NCBI RefSeq assembly: GCF_003403095.1
Contig: NZ_CP031555.1
Location: 4,555,001-4,619,000 of the forward strand
From: Thalassospira indica
GTDB taxonomy: Bacteria > Pseudomonadota > Alphaproteobacteria > Rhodospirillales > Thalassospiraceae
Length of the DNA stretch: 64,000 nucleotides
Reading direction: 5' to 3'
In this document: one piece after another, positions 33,627 to 43,347 of the stretch
Layout of the letters: the number at the start of each line of letters is the position of its first letter
Position numbering within the stretch: position 1 is the first letter of the stretch
Position numbers and translations under genes: made by a program
The notes under the pieces: generated by a model
Databases searched by the model: none
The model's input: only the letters and a program-made list of their open reading frames with translations
What the model was told of the DNA's origin: nothing

Positions 33627-35885
33627 GTGACGACCCCGACAAGCCAAACCGGCATTTCCACTGACAGCAGCGAATATCGCTACACCACCGATGGCGGTGT
33701 TTCGGTGATCCGCCGCATGACCGAAGTGGCTTACGAAAACGCAACCGAAGGCCTGATTGATGCGCTTGATGGCACCAAGGGCGTGTTGCTGTCGTCAAGC
33801 TATGAATTTCCGGGGCGCTATTCACGTTGGGACATGGGATTTGATGCCCCACCGCTTGAAATTGTCGGACGTGAACGCGGCTTTGCCCTCCATGCGCTCA
33901 ATGATCGCGGTCGGGTGTTGCTTGATGTCATTTCGACGGCGCTTGAAAACCATCCCCATGTTGAAAGCCTGACCAACGGCGAAGACGGGCTGTATGGCGT
34001 GGTCAAAAAACCCGCCGCCTGGTTCCCCGAAGAACAACGCAGTCAGCAACCCAGCCTGTTTTCGGTTGTGCGTGCGCTGCGTGATCTGTTCGGGCACAAG
34101 GGCGATGAACGGCTTGGGCTGTATGGCGCGTTTGGTTATGACATCGCGCTTCATTTCGAACAGATCAATCTGGCCCAGGACCGCCCGGCGGATCATAAGG
34201 ACATCCACCTGTTCCTGCCTGATCAGATGGTCACAGTCGACCATGCGTCGCGCGTTGCCACCCGGTTTGATTATGAATTTATCGCCCCCGATGGCCGCAG
34301 CACCGCCGGGCTGGAACGTATTTCCCAACCCCACCCGCCGTCACGCGGCAACAATGCCGAAATCGAAAACGACATGAAGCAGGGCGAATACGCCACAATC
34401 GTCGAAGACGCCAAGCACCGCTTTGCCCGTGGTGAATTGTTCGAAGTCGTGCCCAGCCGCGTTTTCCGCACTGCTTGCGATGTCAAACCATCGGAAATCT
34501 TCCGCCGTCTCAAACGCCGCAACCCCGCCCCTTACGGCTTCTTGATCAATCTCGGCGACGGTGAACATCTGATTGGCGCATCGCCCGAAATGTATGTCCG
34601 GGTCAAGGGACAGCGCATCGAAACCTGCCCGATTTCCGGCACCATCGCGCGTGGCCGCGATGCGATTGAAGATGCCGAAAACATCCGCACATTGCTGAAT
34701 TCCGCCAAGGAAGAATCAGAACTCACCATGTGCACCGATGTCGATCGCAACGACAAGGCACGCGTCTGCAAACCGGGCAGCATCCGCATTCTGGGCCGGC
34801 GTCAGATCGAAATGTATTCGCGCCTGATCCACACGGTTGATCATGTCGAAGGTCGCCTGCGGGATGGCTTTGATGCGCTCGATGCCTTCCTGACCCATTG
34901 CTGGGCCGTGACCGTCACCGGTGCCCCCAAACGCGCCGCCATGAAACATATCGAGGCCGTCGAACGCAGCGCACGCGCCTGGTATGGCGGGGCGATCGGG
35001 GCTGTTTTGTGCAATGGCGATCTGAATACCGGACTGACGCTGCGCACTGTGCGCCTGAAACAGGGCGTCGCCGAGGTCCGTGCGGGCGCGACGCTTCTTT
35101 TTGATAGCGAACCCGACGCCGAAGAAGCCGAAACCGTCCTGAAGGCATCTGCAATGATTGATGCTGTCACCCGCGATGCCAAGGATGAAGTCACCCTTGA
35201 TCCGACGGTATCAGGCGTTGGCAAACGCGTGCTTCTGATCGATCACGAAGACAGCTTTGTGCAAAACCTTGCAAGCTACATTCGTGCGACGGGGGCAGAA
35301 ACGCTCACACTCCGTCCGGGCTTCCCCGATCAGGCGTTTGAGGATTTCAAACCTGATCTGGTGTTCCTGTCGCCCGGTCCGGGGCGCCCGGATGACTATC
35401 ACCTGCGCGACAGCATCGAACGTGCGCTGGCCGCCGGTTTGCCGGTATTCGGGGTTTGTCTTGGTCTGCAGGGGATTGTCGAATTCTTTGGCGGGTCACT
35501 CGGCCAACTTGTCACACCGATGCATGGCAAACCGTCAAAGGTGAAACTCGATACAACCGATCCGCTGTTTGATGGCCTGCCCGAAGACATCGTTGTCGGA
35601 CGCTACCATTCCCTGTTTGCCAAGGCGGCTGAAATGCCAGCCGACCTTGCGGTCACGGCGCGCAGTGACGACGGGGTAATCATGGGCATCCGCCACAAAA
35701 GCCTGCCGATCAGTGCCGTGCAGTTCCACCCCGAAAGCCTTTTGACCCTTCAGGGCGAAGTCGGCATGCGCATGATCGCCAATCTTCTGCGCAACCCGCA
35801 TGGCAAACGCCCCGAAGAAGAAACCGAAGAAACAGACGACACGACAAACAAGGAAGAGACAGCGACCGATCACAAGGCCGCCTGA
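33627..35885 (+). CDS. trpE(G): Fused anthranilate synthase TrpE-TrpG
   Basis: 752 residues from GTG 33627, with AGGAG upstream. The first ~520 residues are component I, with chorismate-binding signatures LIGASPEMYVRV, CPISGTIARGRD and HCWAVTVTGAPKRAAM. The last ~200 are the glutamine amidotransferase: oxyanion SPGPGRP, nucleophile cysteine in FGVCLGLQG and His-Glu in VQFHPESLL. It makes anthranilate from chorismate and glutamine. The single-chain form is typical of alphaproteobacteria such as rhizobia and Azospirillum. It ends with a Glu/Thr-rich tail of about 30 residues. Control is by the upstream attenuator and probably by Trp feedback. Confidence 0.97.
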   Translation: MTTPTSQTGISTDSSEYRYTTDGGVSVIRRMTEVAYENATEGLIDALDGTKGVLLSSSYEFPGRYSRWDMGFDAPPLEIVGRERGFALHALNDRGRVLLDVISTALENHPHVESLTNGEDGLYGVVKKPAAWFPEEQRSQQPSLFSVVRALRDLFGHKGDERLGLYGAFGYDIALHFEQINLAQDRPADHKDIHLFLPDQMVTVDHASRVATRFDYEFIAPDGRSTAGLERISQPHPPSRGNNAEIENDMKQGEYATIVEDAKHRFARGELFEVVPSRVFRTACDVKPSEIFRRLKRRNPAPYGFLINLGDGEHLIGASPEMYVRVKGQRIETCPISGTIARGRDAIEDAENIRTLLNSAKEESELTMCTDVDRNDKARVCKPGSIRILGRRQIEMYSRLIHTVDHVEGRLRDGFDALDAFLTHCWAVTVTGAPKRAAMKHIEAVERSARAWYGGAIGAVLCNGDLNTGLTLRTVRLKQGVAEVRAGATLLFDSEPDAEEAETVLKASAMIDAVTRDAKDEVTLDPTVSGVGKRVLLIDHEDSFVQNLASYIRATGAETLTLRPGFPDQAFEDFKPDLVFLSPGPGRPDDYHLRDSIERALAAGLPVFGVCLGLQGIVEFFGGSLGQLVTPMHGKPSKVKLDTTDPLFDGLPEDIVVGRYHSLFAKAAEMPADLAVTARSDDGVIMGIRHKSLPISAVQFHPESLLTLQGEVGMRMIANLLRNPHGKRPEEETEETDDTTNKEETATDHKAA

Positions 35886-35963
35886 CCATCACCAAACACC
35901 CTGATCTGCGCGGCGTGCCAAGCCCCCCCCTGTCACGGCACAGCAAACCGCAGATCACACACA

Positions 35964-36006
35964 GCAACGGCCGTGCTCCTCCCTCGCGGCCGTTGCTTCT
36001 TTATAT
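35964..36006 (+). terminator. Terminator of trpE(G)
   Basis: Perfect 10-bp stem GCAACGGCCG (35964-35973) with CGGCCGTTGC (35987-35996), 13-base loop, then TTCTTTATAT. Confidence 0.88.
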
Positions 36007-36028
36007 CTGGGGCATTGGGTTGCGGTAA

Positions 36029-36646
36029 TCAGGCATCATCATCATCAAGCGAACCGTCGATTACCGAGTAATCGGGCGGCGGAGCCTGACGGAATTTTTC
36101 CGGGTCACCCTTGCGTTTGTTGCGCGTGCGCGAAATCCAGCCGCCATAATGGGCTTCGGGCTTGGGTTCGGTCGGCGCACCGGCACGCACCGGGCGTGGG
36201 GCAAAGCGGCCCAGATTGATCACCCGGTCATACATCACGATATTGGCGGCAATCGCCACATTGACACAGAAACTCATCGGGATCTTGATGATGAAATCGC
36301 ATTTTTCCTGCATTTCATCCGACAGGTTTCCGCGTTCCGGACCCAGGATATAAGCCGCCTGCGACGGATGCTTGAAGCTTGGCAGTTCAATCGCATCGGG
36401 TGTCAGTTCGACCCCCACCATGCGGCAGCCCTGCGGCAGAAACAGATTGTCGTGATCGGGGAAATGATAGTAGGGCATCTGTTCGCCCGACTTCGATGTG
36501 TCGGTGATGTTGGAGCGTTCCTCGCGGAAATCTGCATCCACCGTAAACGCAAAGCTTGCGCCAAAGGCATGGGCAGAACGAAACAGGGTGCCCACATTCA
36601 AAGGCTTGCTTGCCCCTTCAATTCCAATCCCGAAATAGCCGCGCAT
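36029..36646 (-). CDS. RNA 2'-O-methyltransferase of the SPOUT/TrmH family
   Basis: 205 residues from ATG 36646, which has GGAGGA upstream. The frame opens further to 36754, but the added part has no ribosome site. Motif 1 is GASKPLNVGTLFRSAHAFGA with the conserved N and R, motif 2 is YILGPERGNLSDEMQEKCD, and motif 3 is IKIPMSFCVNVAIAANIVMYDRV, together forming the SAM-binding knot. It would methylate a ribose in tRNA or rRNA; the exact target cannot be inferred. The basic C-terminus with many Pro/Arg residues may bind RNA. Convergent with trpE(G). Confidence 0.92.
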   Translation of the reverse strand: MRGYFGIGIEGASKPLNVGTLFRSAHAFGASFAFTVDADFREERSNITDTSKSGEQMPYYHFPDHDNLFLPQGCRMVGVELTPDAIELPSFKHPSQAAYILGPERGNLSDEMQEKCDFIIKIPMSFCVNVAIAANIVMYDRVINLGRFAPRPVRAGAPTEPKPEAHYGGWISRTRNKRKGDPEKFRQAPPPDYSVIDGSLDDDDA

Positions 36647-36895
36647 ATCTTCCTCCGTGCCGCACCAAAACCCCGTGTCAGGCCGGTGCGAAAACAACTC
36701 CATGAAAAGAAACTGCAACGGGCTATACCCGCCCGAGCACAATATGGCAAGCACACCACGGTCAATGCTGCGTCCCGTTGCCGTAAGCCATCCGGAAAAT
36801 CAATTTGGAACAACGATGCGGCTCTTTCGTTGAATAAGACAAAGGGCACAACATCCCTTGGTCGAGCAAACCGTCAACCAAAACAGGAGACGATA

Positions 36896-37093
36896 ATGAA
36901 TTGGGACCAAATCGAAGGACGTTGGAAACAGCTTACCGGTGACGTCAAAAAACAGTGGGGTCGCCTGACCGACGATGATGTCGATGCCATTGATGGCCAG
37001 CAAGACAAACTGGTCGGCAAGATTCAGGAAGCCTATGGCATTCAACGCGAAGAGGCCGACCGTCAGGTCCGCGAGTGGTTCAATCGCCTTTAA
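36896..37093 (+). CDS. CsbD family stress-response protein
   Basis: 65 residues, with AGGAGA before the ATG. The protein consists of one CsbD domain: MNWDQIEGRWKQLTGDVK, then WGRLTDDDVDAIDGQQDKLVGKIQEAYG and a charged C-terminal helix REEADRQVREWFNRL. CsbD/YjbJ-like proteins are abundant small hydrophilic proteins induced by general stress; their molecular function is unknown. It is monocistronic, with a hairpin and T-run following. Confidence 0.93.
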   Translation: MNWDQIEGRWKQLTGDVKKQWGRLTDDDVDAIDGQQDKLVGKIQEAYGIQREEADRQVREWFNRL

Positions 37094-37133
37094 GTGAATT
37101 GATTTAAGCCATAACCGGCCATCCCCCCGTTCG

Positions 37134-37186
37134 TTTCGCGCGCAGCCCAAGATCCTCCCCTTGATTGCTGCGCGCGAAACTGCTTT
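37134..37186 (+). terminator. Terminator-like hairpin after csbD
   Basis: A perfect 13-bp inverted repeat, TTTCGCGCGCAGC (37134-37146) and GCTGCGCGCGAAA (37167-37179), with a 20-base loop, is followed by CTGCTTTTTAT. Confidence 0.7.
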
Positions 37187-37190
37187 TTAT

Positions 37191-37216
37191 GGCAGGAAGC
37201 TTGATTGCTTCCTGCC
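37191..37216 (+). promoter_or_regulatory. Second perfect hairpin in the DUF1289 leader
   Basis: GGCAGGAAGC (37191-37200) and GCTTCCTGCC (37207-37216) form a 10-bp stem with a six-base loop, followed by ATTTACGTTTT and then the ribosome site of the next gene. It could be a second terminator or a leader structure. Confidence 0.55.
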
Positions 37217-37241
37217 ATTTACGTTTTGGAGACCTTTTTTC

Positions 37242-37430
37242 ATGCCCGTCAAATCCCCCTGCATCGGCACATGTGTGCTGGACCAGAAATCGGGCCATTG
37301 CATGGGATGTTTTCGTACCGGCGATGAAATCGGTTCGTGGATGACCCTGAGTGACGGCGCAAAGAAGCGGGTTATCGCCAGCGCGCAGAAGCGCAAGGCC
37401 AACACTCCCGCCAAGTCCAATCAAGACTGA
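37242..37430 (+). CDS. DUF1289 (YdhL-like) small cysteine protein
   Basis: 62 residues. The N-terminus holds the DUF1289 motif SPCIGTCVLDQKSGHCMGCFRTGDEIGSW with four conserved cysteines (C-x3-C-x8-C-x2-C), probably a metal or iron-sulfur site, followed by a W and a basic tail. Members are often next to redox or oxidoreductase genes; function unknown. GGAG lies 11 bases upstream of the ATG, a long but usable distance. The HugZ-like haem/flavin-related gene follows 85 bases downstream. Confidence 0.85.
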   Translation: MPVKSPCIGTCVLDQKSGHCMGCFRTGDEIGSWMTLSDGAKKRVIASAQKRKANTPAKSNQD

Positions 37431-37515
37431 TCCCCCACCCGTGCTTCTTCTTTCAACTACTTGCCCGACCTGATTGCGGCAATTAGTTTGCTATCAGATA
37501 AAGAAGGAACCGGGC

Positions 37516-38268
37516 ATGTCAGCAAGCACAGCTTCTGCAACATCACTGCGTCATTTGATGCGCACAGCAAACCACGCGACCCTGGCGACAATTGCTGTTG
37601 GCCACAAGCAGGTCACAGATGGCTGGCCCGTCGCCTCGATGGTCGTTCCGGCCATTTATATTGATGGCACACCGCTGTTGCTGATTTCCGAACTGGCAGA
37701 TCACACCCGTCACATTCTGGCCGATGATCAGGTTTCCCTTTTGTTTACCCCGCCACCAACTTTGGCAGACGGGGACGCGATGATTGAAACGGATACGGCG
37801 CGGCTGACCGTGTTTGGTCGTGCTGTGCGCGATGATACCCCGGCAATTCGCGCCTGCTATCTGCGCGCCAATCCGGATGCTGCCCAATATGCCGATTTTG
37901 CTGATTTCGGGTTCTATCGGGTTTCTGTCGATGCAGCCTACTGGGTGGGCGGATTTGGCAAACAACGCCGCCTTTCGGGTGATAAACTGATCCTGCCAAA
38001 CTGTAAGGCACTGATCGACGGCCATGACGGGATCGTCGCCCATATGAATGCCGATCATATGGATGCCCTGTCTGGCATTGTTGGTCACTTCACCACTGCC
38101 GATCCCAACGGCGGCTGGCAGATGCAATCCATCGATTGCGATGGCATGGTTCTGACCGCCAATTCGGTCGATACCGCACCGCTTAGAATCGACTTCCCGA
38201 CCCCGGTCCGAACGCCGGACGAGGCACGCGAAATTTTGGTCAAAATGTGCAAAATATGGCGCGCATAA
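37516..38268 (+). CDS. HugZ-like pyridoxamine-5'-phosphate-oxidase-fold protein with DUF2470 domain
   Basis: 250 residues from ATG 37516, with AAGGA upstream. The N-terminal half (about 10-150) is a split-barrel FMN/haem-binding fold with the ATLATIAVG strand, SMVVPAIYIDGTPLLLISELADHTRHIL and RLTVFGRAV. The C-terminal half is a DUF2470 domain with HDGIVAHMNADHMDAL, a His-rich motif found in HugZ haem-degrading proteins. Members act as haem oxygenase-like or general flavin reductases. Haem degradation is possible but unproven; no haem uptake genes are next to it. Confidence 0.88.
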   Translation: MSASTASATSLRHLMRTANHATLATIAVGHKQVTDGWPVASMVVPAIYIDGTPLLLISELADHTRHILADDQVSLLFTPPPTLADGDAMIETDTARLTVFGRAVRDDTPAIRACYLRANPDAAQYADFADFGFYRVSVDAAYWVGGFGKQRRLSGDKLILPNCKALIDGHDGIVAHMNADHMDALSGIVGHFTTADPNGGWQMQSIDCDGMVLTANSVDTAPLRIDFPTPVRTPDEAREILVKMCKIWRA

Positions 38269-38486
38269 GTCGGACCATTTGCATTCTGAACATTAAACCC
38301 GCGACCCTGAAAATGTAATTTTCGCAAACGCAAAAACACTTACGTTTTCCTAGGTATAAGGCAAAAGGAGCGGTTGCTTTTAAGACACCTTTGTAACAAT
38401 ATGTCTCAGCGCTTCCGATTACCCACAATTGGCAGTGTAAAATAGGACATTAACCCCCAGATTTTCATTCCCACCAGGAGAGTTTC

Positions 38487-40112
38487 GTGCTGCAATCAGG
38501 ACCCGTTGTCAGCCGTGTAGGCCTTGAAACCCATGGCCTCAAAAACCTTGGCGCCGTTCACTGGAACCTTGACGCTGCCGGCCTTTATGAACATGCGATC
38601 CGTCGCAATGAAGGTAAAATCGCCAAAGGCGGTGCCTTCGTCGCCCTTACCGGCGAACATACCGGCCGTTCCCCGCTGGATCGCTTCATCGTCGAAGAAG
38701 AAAGCACCAAGGCAGATATCGATTGGGGCGATGTAAACCGCCCGGTCAGCCCGGAAGTATTTGAGCGCCTCTATCAGAAAGTGCGCGCATATTTTCAGGG
38801 CACCGAACTGTTCGTTCAGGATTGCTATGCCGGTTCCGATCCGCGTTTCCGCCTGCCGGTTCGCGTAATCAACGAAAACGCATGGCATAACCTTTTCGCC
38901 CGCAACATGTTCATCCAGCCGCAGAAAGAAGAACTGCGCGACTTCGCGCCGGAATTCACCATTCTGCATGCACCGGGCCTTCAGGCCGACCCGCAAGACG
39001 ACGGCACCCGCTCCGAAGTCTTCGTGATGGTCAGTTTTGAACGCAAAATGGTCATCATCGGCGGCACTTGGTATGCCGGCGAAATGAAGAAATCGATCTT
39101 CTCGGTTCTTAACCACATTCTTCCGGCCAAGGGCGTCATGCCGATGCATTGCTCGGCCAATATGGGCAAGGATGGTGACACCGCCGTCTTCTTTGGCCTG
39201 TCGGGGACCGGTAAAACCACCCTGTCTGCCGATGCATCGCGCACCCTGATTGGGGATGACGAGCACGGCTGGGGCGAAGACGGCGTCTTTAACTTCGAAG
39301 GCGGCTGCTACGCCAAGGTCATCAAGCTCTCCAAGGAAGCCGAGCCGGAAATCTTCGCAACGACCGAGCGTTTCGGCACCGTTCTTGAAAACGTTGTGAT
39401 GAACAAGCAATCGCGCGAGCTTGATCTCGACGATGCCCGTCACACCGAAAATACCCGTTCTTCCTATCCGATCGAATTCATTCCGAATGCGTCGGAAACC
39501 GGTCGTGGCGGCCATCCGAAAAACATCATCATGCTGACCTGTGATGCCTTTGGCGTTCTGCCGCCGATCGCAAAACTGTCCTCGGCACAGGCGATGTATC
39601 ACTTCCTGTCGGGCTATACCGCAAAAGTTGCTGGCACCGAAAAGGGTGTCAAGGAACCGACTGCTGCGTTCTCTGCCTGCTTTGGTGCGCCGTTCATGCC
39701 GCGTCATCCCTCGGTTTACGCCAAGCTGCTTGGCGAAATGATGGAAAAACACGAAGCCAATTGCTGGCTGGTCAATACCGGCTGGTCCGGTGGTGGCTAT
39801 GGTGTTGGGTCGCGCATGAAGATTGCCTACACCCGTGGCCTGCTGAATGCCGCGCTCAATGGCGAGCTGGAAAGTGCCGAATTTGCGACCGATCCGTATT
39901 TCGGTCTGGCATATCCGACTGCTTGTGGTGACATCCCGGCAGAAGTTCTGAACCCGCGCGAAAGCTGGAAAGACAAGGCTGCCTATGACAAGGCTGCCAC
40001 CAACCTGACCGGCCTGTTTGAAAAGAACTTCGCGAAGTTTGAAGAACATGTCACCGACGATGTCCGCGAAGCTGCCATCCGCAACAGCGCGGAAGTCAAA
40101 GCCGCCGAATAA
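38487..40112 (+). CDS. pckA: Phosphoenolpyruvate carboxykinase (ATP)
   Basis: 541 residues from GTG 38487 with AGGAGAG upstream. It converts oxaloacetate and ATP to phosphoenolpyruvate, CO2 and ADP, the first step of gluconeogenesis. The P-loop [13 protein letters not shown] is intact, followed by the metal/kinase motif LIGDDEHGW and the adenine-site region. The oxaloacetate-binding arginine is in [10 protein letters not shown]. It is a single-gene unit with a strong terminator; the 5' region of about 220 bases holds its promoter, with no recognisable riboswitch. Confidence 0.97.
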   Translation: MLQSGPVVSRVGLETHGLKNLGAVHWNLDAAGLYEHAIRRNEGKIAKGGAFVALTGEHTGRSPLDRFIVEEESTKADIDWGDVNRPVSPEVFERLYQKVRAYFQGTELFVQDCYAGSDPRFRLPVRVINENAWHNLFARNMFIQPQKEELRDFAPEFTILHAPGLQADPQDDGTRSEVFVMVSFERKMVIIGGTWYAGEMKKSIFSVLNHILPAKGVMPMHCSANMGKDGDTAVFFGLSGTGKTTLSADASRTLIGDDEHGWGEDGVFNFEGGCYAKVIKLSKEAEPEIFATTERFGTVLENVVMNKQSRELDLDDARHTENTRSSYPIEFIPNASETGRGGHPKNIIMLTCDAFGVLPPIAKLSSAQAMYHFLSGYTAKVAGTEKGVKEPTAAFSACFGAPFMPRHPSVYAKLLGEMMEKHEANCWLVNTGWSGGGYGVGSRMKIAYTRGLLNAALNGELESAEFATDPYFGLAYPTACGDIPAEVLNPRESWKDKAAYDKAATNLTGLFEKNFAKFEEHVTDDVREAAIRNSAEVKAAE

Positions 40113-40130
40113 ATTCGGGCATTGATATTC

Positions 40131-40164
40131 AAAAAGGCCGGTGTTAAACACCGGCCTTTTTTTG
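40131..40164 (+). terminator. Terminator of pckA
   Basis: An 11-bp stem, AAGGCCGGTGT with ACACCGGCCTT, three-base loop, followed by seven T's in total. Confidence 0.92.
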
Positions 40165-40291
40165 TAGCGTGACTATTTGTAAATCTTTCTACCTTAAATT
40201 GTTTCATACATCACGCGAATAACTCATAGTTATCCACCAAAACGTGATAGCATATTGATTCCGTTATTCTTTTTTGAGCGGTTAAAAAATC

Positions 40292-41167
40292 GTGGGAAAG
40301 TGGGCCGGTATTATTTCATATGTGCCTTTGCGCTGCTCTGCTTTCGGCGCACGCCAACACCTGAGAATCTGCACCAATATCATTTACCTGACCCTTGCTG
40401 CCTTGGTCCTGCTAGGCACGATCAGCATGGCATCGGCCCAGAACACCCTGATCCCCCCCGCTGGCAACCAGCGTACCGTCACACTGGCGTGCAATCCGTT
40501 CCCACCCTCAAAAATTGCCCAGAATGCCGCTTTACCGGGCTATGACATCGAAATATTGCGCGCCGCATTTGCCACGCGCAACATCACCCTGATCACACCA
40601 TTTTACCCTTGGCGACGGGCTTATTTCCTTGCCAGTACCGGACAGGTTGATGGTCTGTGTTCGTGCAGTTACCTGCCTGAACGCGAAGAGGATATGTTTT
40701 ATTCCTACCTACTCGGCCATGTCGGGGTCGCGTTCTATGCCTTTGGGAAGACCGCCCTGCAATCGCTTGAAAAGATTTCCGATGCCAGAAACATGATCAT
40801 TGGTGTGGTCAGCGGTTACAGCCTTGAGTCAACCGCCCGTGCAGCCGGGCTTGATGTTATGGTGGTCAATAACGAGGCCACCCTTCTTAATATGCTGCTG
40901 TCACGCCGTATCGATGCCGCCCTGTCCTACAAGGCGCCGATGGAATACGAACTGCATCATTCGCAACACGCCATCACCGATATCGCGATGGTCCGTTCCA
41001 AGGTGATTTCCAACAATCCCTATTTTGCCTGCATCTCGCGCAAAGCAAGGGACCCAAAGACATTGCTCAGGGAACTGAACAACGGGCTTGTGGCGATCCG
41101 GGAAAACGGTCTGTTTGACAAAATCCTCGCCCGATATGGCCTGACTTCCGAGGACAGCAAAAACTGA
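40292..41167 (+). CDS. Periplasmic solute-binding-protein-like (SBP family 3) protein
   Basis: 291 residues in the longest reading (GTG 40292); GTG 40322 would give a shorter, more normal signal peptide and no start has a clear ribosome site. The hydrophobic helix IIYLTLAALVLLGTISMASAQ ends in a cleavage site. The mature protein has the two-lobe pattern of polar-amino-acid binding proteins, e.g. LPGYDIEILRAAFATRNI, PWRRAYFLASTGQVDGLCSCS, IGVVSGYSLES and LNNGLVAIRENGLFDKILARYG. No ABC permease genes are adjacent, so it may feed a distant transporter or a sensor, such as the EAL protein convergent to it. Confidence 0.82.
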   Translation: MGKWAGIISYVPLRCSAFGARQHLRICTNIIYLTLAALVLLGTISMASAQNTLIPPAGNQRTVTLACNPFPPSKIAQNAALPGYDIEILRAAFATRNITLITPFYPWRRAYFLASTGQVDGLCSCSYLPEREEDMFYSYLLGHVGVAFYAFGKTALQSLEKISDARNMIIGVVSGYSLESTARAAGLDVMVVNNEATLLNMLLSRRIDAALSYKAPMEYELHHSQHAITDIAMVRSKVISNNPYFACISRKARDPKTLLRELNNGLVAIRENGLFDKILARYGLTSEDSKN

Positions 41168-41232
41168 TCGGGCCAGTTAACACCGCTTCTCGCGGCTCAA
41201 TATCACCGCCCGCGCATGTCTTTGCCTGCTGA

Positions 41233-42915
41233 TCATCGCTTGTAAACAGAATCACGCCAATAAAGCGTAATGTCGGCCTCTGGCTTGCCGAAAAGATAGC
41301 CCTGAGCATAGTCAAAACCGGCCTTGGTCACAAGTTCGCGCATCTTGTCTGTCTCGATCATCTCGGCGACAACCTCGACATTGATATCGTGACACAGATC
41401 GACAAGCGATCGCAGGAACGCCAGCCCCTTGGCCGTCTTGGTCGATTGCCGGATTGATTCGCCGTCAATCTTTACATAATCGATATCCATTGCGCTGAGA
41501 TACCGGAAGTTCGACGCACCGGTCCCGAAATCATCAAGGCAGATCTCGACCCCGAATTCACGGAAACGGGCAATCCATTTTGCCGCCATATCGATATCTG
41601 TGATTTCGGCGGTTTCGGTGATCTCAAGCATCAATTGGCCAAGTGCTTCGCGATGGCGCTCAAACAGTGCGATCACAGACCGGCAAAAATCCGGATTTCC
41701 CAACGAATGGCCGGAAATATTCACAGCAACCCGGGCTGTTATCCCCTGATCAAGCTGGGCGCTGATCCATTTAAGGTTTCGGCGCAACATCGCCAGATCA
41801 AGACGATGGACCATATTGACCTGCTCGGCAAAGCTGACCAGTTCCTGTGTCGGGATCAGTTTGCCATCATCGTCATAGAACCTTACCAGCACTTCGAAAT
41901 GATGGATTTCCGCATTCGGCAGGCGCACGATCGGCTGATACACCGTATCGAACTTCAACTGATCGACCCGGGTGCCAAAATCCTGCATCGCCGAAAAGGT
42001 ATTGTTGACCAGATTATCCGCCTGACCCATCAGGCGCGAAAACGTAAAGCTGTGCTCCTGCCGGTCACAGAACCGCCGGATGGAATACAAAACACCGCGC
42101 GCTAGGTCGCCCGGTGGGATCAGCTCGGCGGTAAAATCGGTCACCGATGAACTGACCTCGATGCCAACCCCGGTCGGATCGGCATCGCGCACACATTCCG
42201 CGATTCGCTTTTCAAGTTCGCCAATCGGAACATCGGGACGGTGCAACATGCCAAACCGCTCGGTCCCCAGCCGTCCGGCGGTGTCACCGGCAACCGAATG
42301 AGCTCGCAAAAACGCCCCGACACTGGCCATCAGTTCTGCGCGCTCTATCTGTTGCATCCGCTGACAAAGCGGGTCAAAGGCATTGAGCGTCATCAGGGTA
42401 AATTTATGCTCAGCCCCGGTTTCGCGTTGCGCAACAAGCCGTTCGGTCACAACCTTTGACAGGCTTTCTTCATCCAGAAGGCCCGTGGCATTGTCGCGCT
42501 GAAGGCTGGCAGCAACATCAGGCGACAGGGCATTGATCGCAACTCTGAGCGCGACAAAGAAATGATCGCCAAGATCGGGCAGGAAATAGCCACTCATGGA
42601 AACCGGCGGGCTTAACATGTCGGCCTGCTGATTGAAGCGGACCTGAATATTGTCCATGCGCCCGCGACGGCGCGCGACCCGCAACATCTCTGTCACCAGC
42701 GGGCGATACTGTTTTGCCAGGAATTGGATAAACGACTTCCCCGACAGGTCTTGCGGCCGATGCCCCAAAATCCCGTCCGATGCGCCAGATGCAAAAACAA
42801 TGCGCAGATCCCCGTCCAGTTCCAGAAGAAGATCCCCCCAGACAAAGGCCAATGCCGCAAAGCGGTTTCTCTCATTGCGCAGTTCGGTTGTTCGCGCCTT
42901 TATAAGTTTATCCAA
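41233..42915 (-). CDS. PAS-degenerate GGDEF-EAL protein, probable cyclic di-GMP phosphodiesterase
   Basis: 560 residues, predicted soluble. A coiled start (KARTTELRNERN) leads to a PAS-like domain (about 30-130), then a degenerate GGDEF region where the motif reads LGTERFGML, and an EAL domain from about 310 to 555. The EAL signature is FEVLVRF, and the metal and catalytic residues appear in AVNISG, LEITETAE, CLDDFGTG, VKIDG, VVAEMIET and AQGYLFGKP. These support active hydrolysis of cyclic di-GMP while the GGDEF half is catalytically dead and may bind GTP. It opposes the diguanylate cyclase at 16-17.6 kb in the same window. Confidence 0.9.
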   Translation of the reverse strand: MDKLIKARTTELRNERNRFAALAFVWGDLLLELDGDLRIVFASGASDGILGHRPQDLSGKSFIQFLAKQYRPLVTEMLRVARRRGRMDNIQVRFNQQADMLSPPVSMSGYFLPDLGDHFFVALRVAINALSPDVAASLQRDNATGLLDEESLSKVVTERLVAQRETGAEHKFTLMTLNAFDPLCQRMQQIERAELMASVGAFLRAHSVAGDTAGRLGTERFGMLHRPDVPIGELEKRIAECVRDADPTGVGIEVSSSVTDFTAELIPPGDLARGVLYSIRRFCDRQEHSFTFSRLMGQADNLVNNTFSAMQDFGTRVDQLKFDTVYQPIVRLPNAEIHHFEVLVRFYDDDGKLIPTQELVSFAEQVNMVHRLDLAMLRRNLKWISAQLDQGITARVAVNISGHSLGNPDFCRSVIALFERHREALGQLMLEITETAEITDIDMAAKWIARFREFGVEICLDDFGTGASNFRYLSAMDIDYVKIDGESIRQSTKTAKGLAFLRSLVDLCHDINVEVVAEMIETDKMRELVTKAGFDYAQGYLFGKPEADITLYWRDSVYKR

Positions 42916-43347
42916 TGCACCCTCTCACGCTGCCCGGATCAACAAATGTTTCCCCTCCCCCGAGCACGGAAACCAGTCTGGGCCCTAATGGCTTTCGGTC
43001 ATTTTCGCTGCTTCTACTTAACAAGGGTTTTACAAAACCTGAATTTCCTATGCGGACGGATAATAATGTTCTCTCCCGATTTTCAGGGCCGGATCCCATC
43101 CTGTTTGGCACTTAACCGGTTCAAGGACCCCATATATGTTTGGTCTTGTCGGCCGTTTTAAACCCCTGCGCACATCGCGCGCGCATGCATGCAACGCAAC
43201 GGTGAACAAATGACCGCATGTACACGATTAACGTTCTGACTGATCCTGACGGTTTGCAACGACGTAAGGATCGCATACAAATGTCGACTGCCTGACACGT
43301 GCGGAAGGCACGTCTGTCCAACAAGCATATCCGGAAGGCCCCTGATC
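42916..43347. other. 432-base gap between divergent EAL-protein and HAD genes
   Basis: Promoters of both genes should lie here. A small hairpin ACGTGC/GCACGT occurs at 43297-43313 inside a larger imperfect GAC/GTC stem, within the leader of the HAD gene. No gene, repeat or RNA is recognised. Confidence 0.5.

Noticed and set aside
38496..40151. 551-codon open frame opposite pckA
   Set aside because: Antisense shadow of a clear PEP carboxykinase, caused by the codon bias of the gene.
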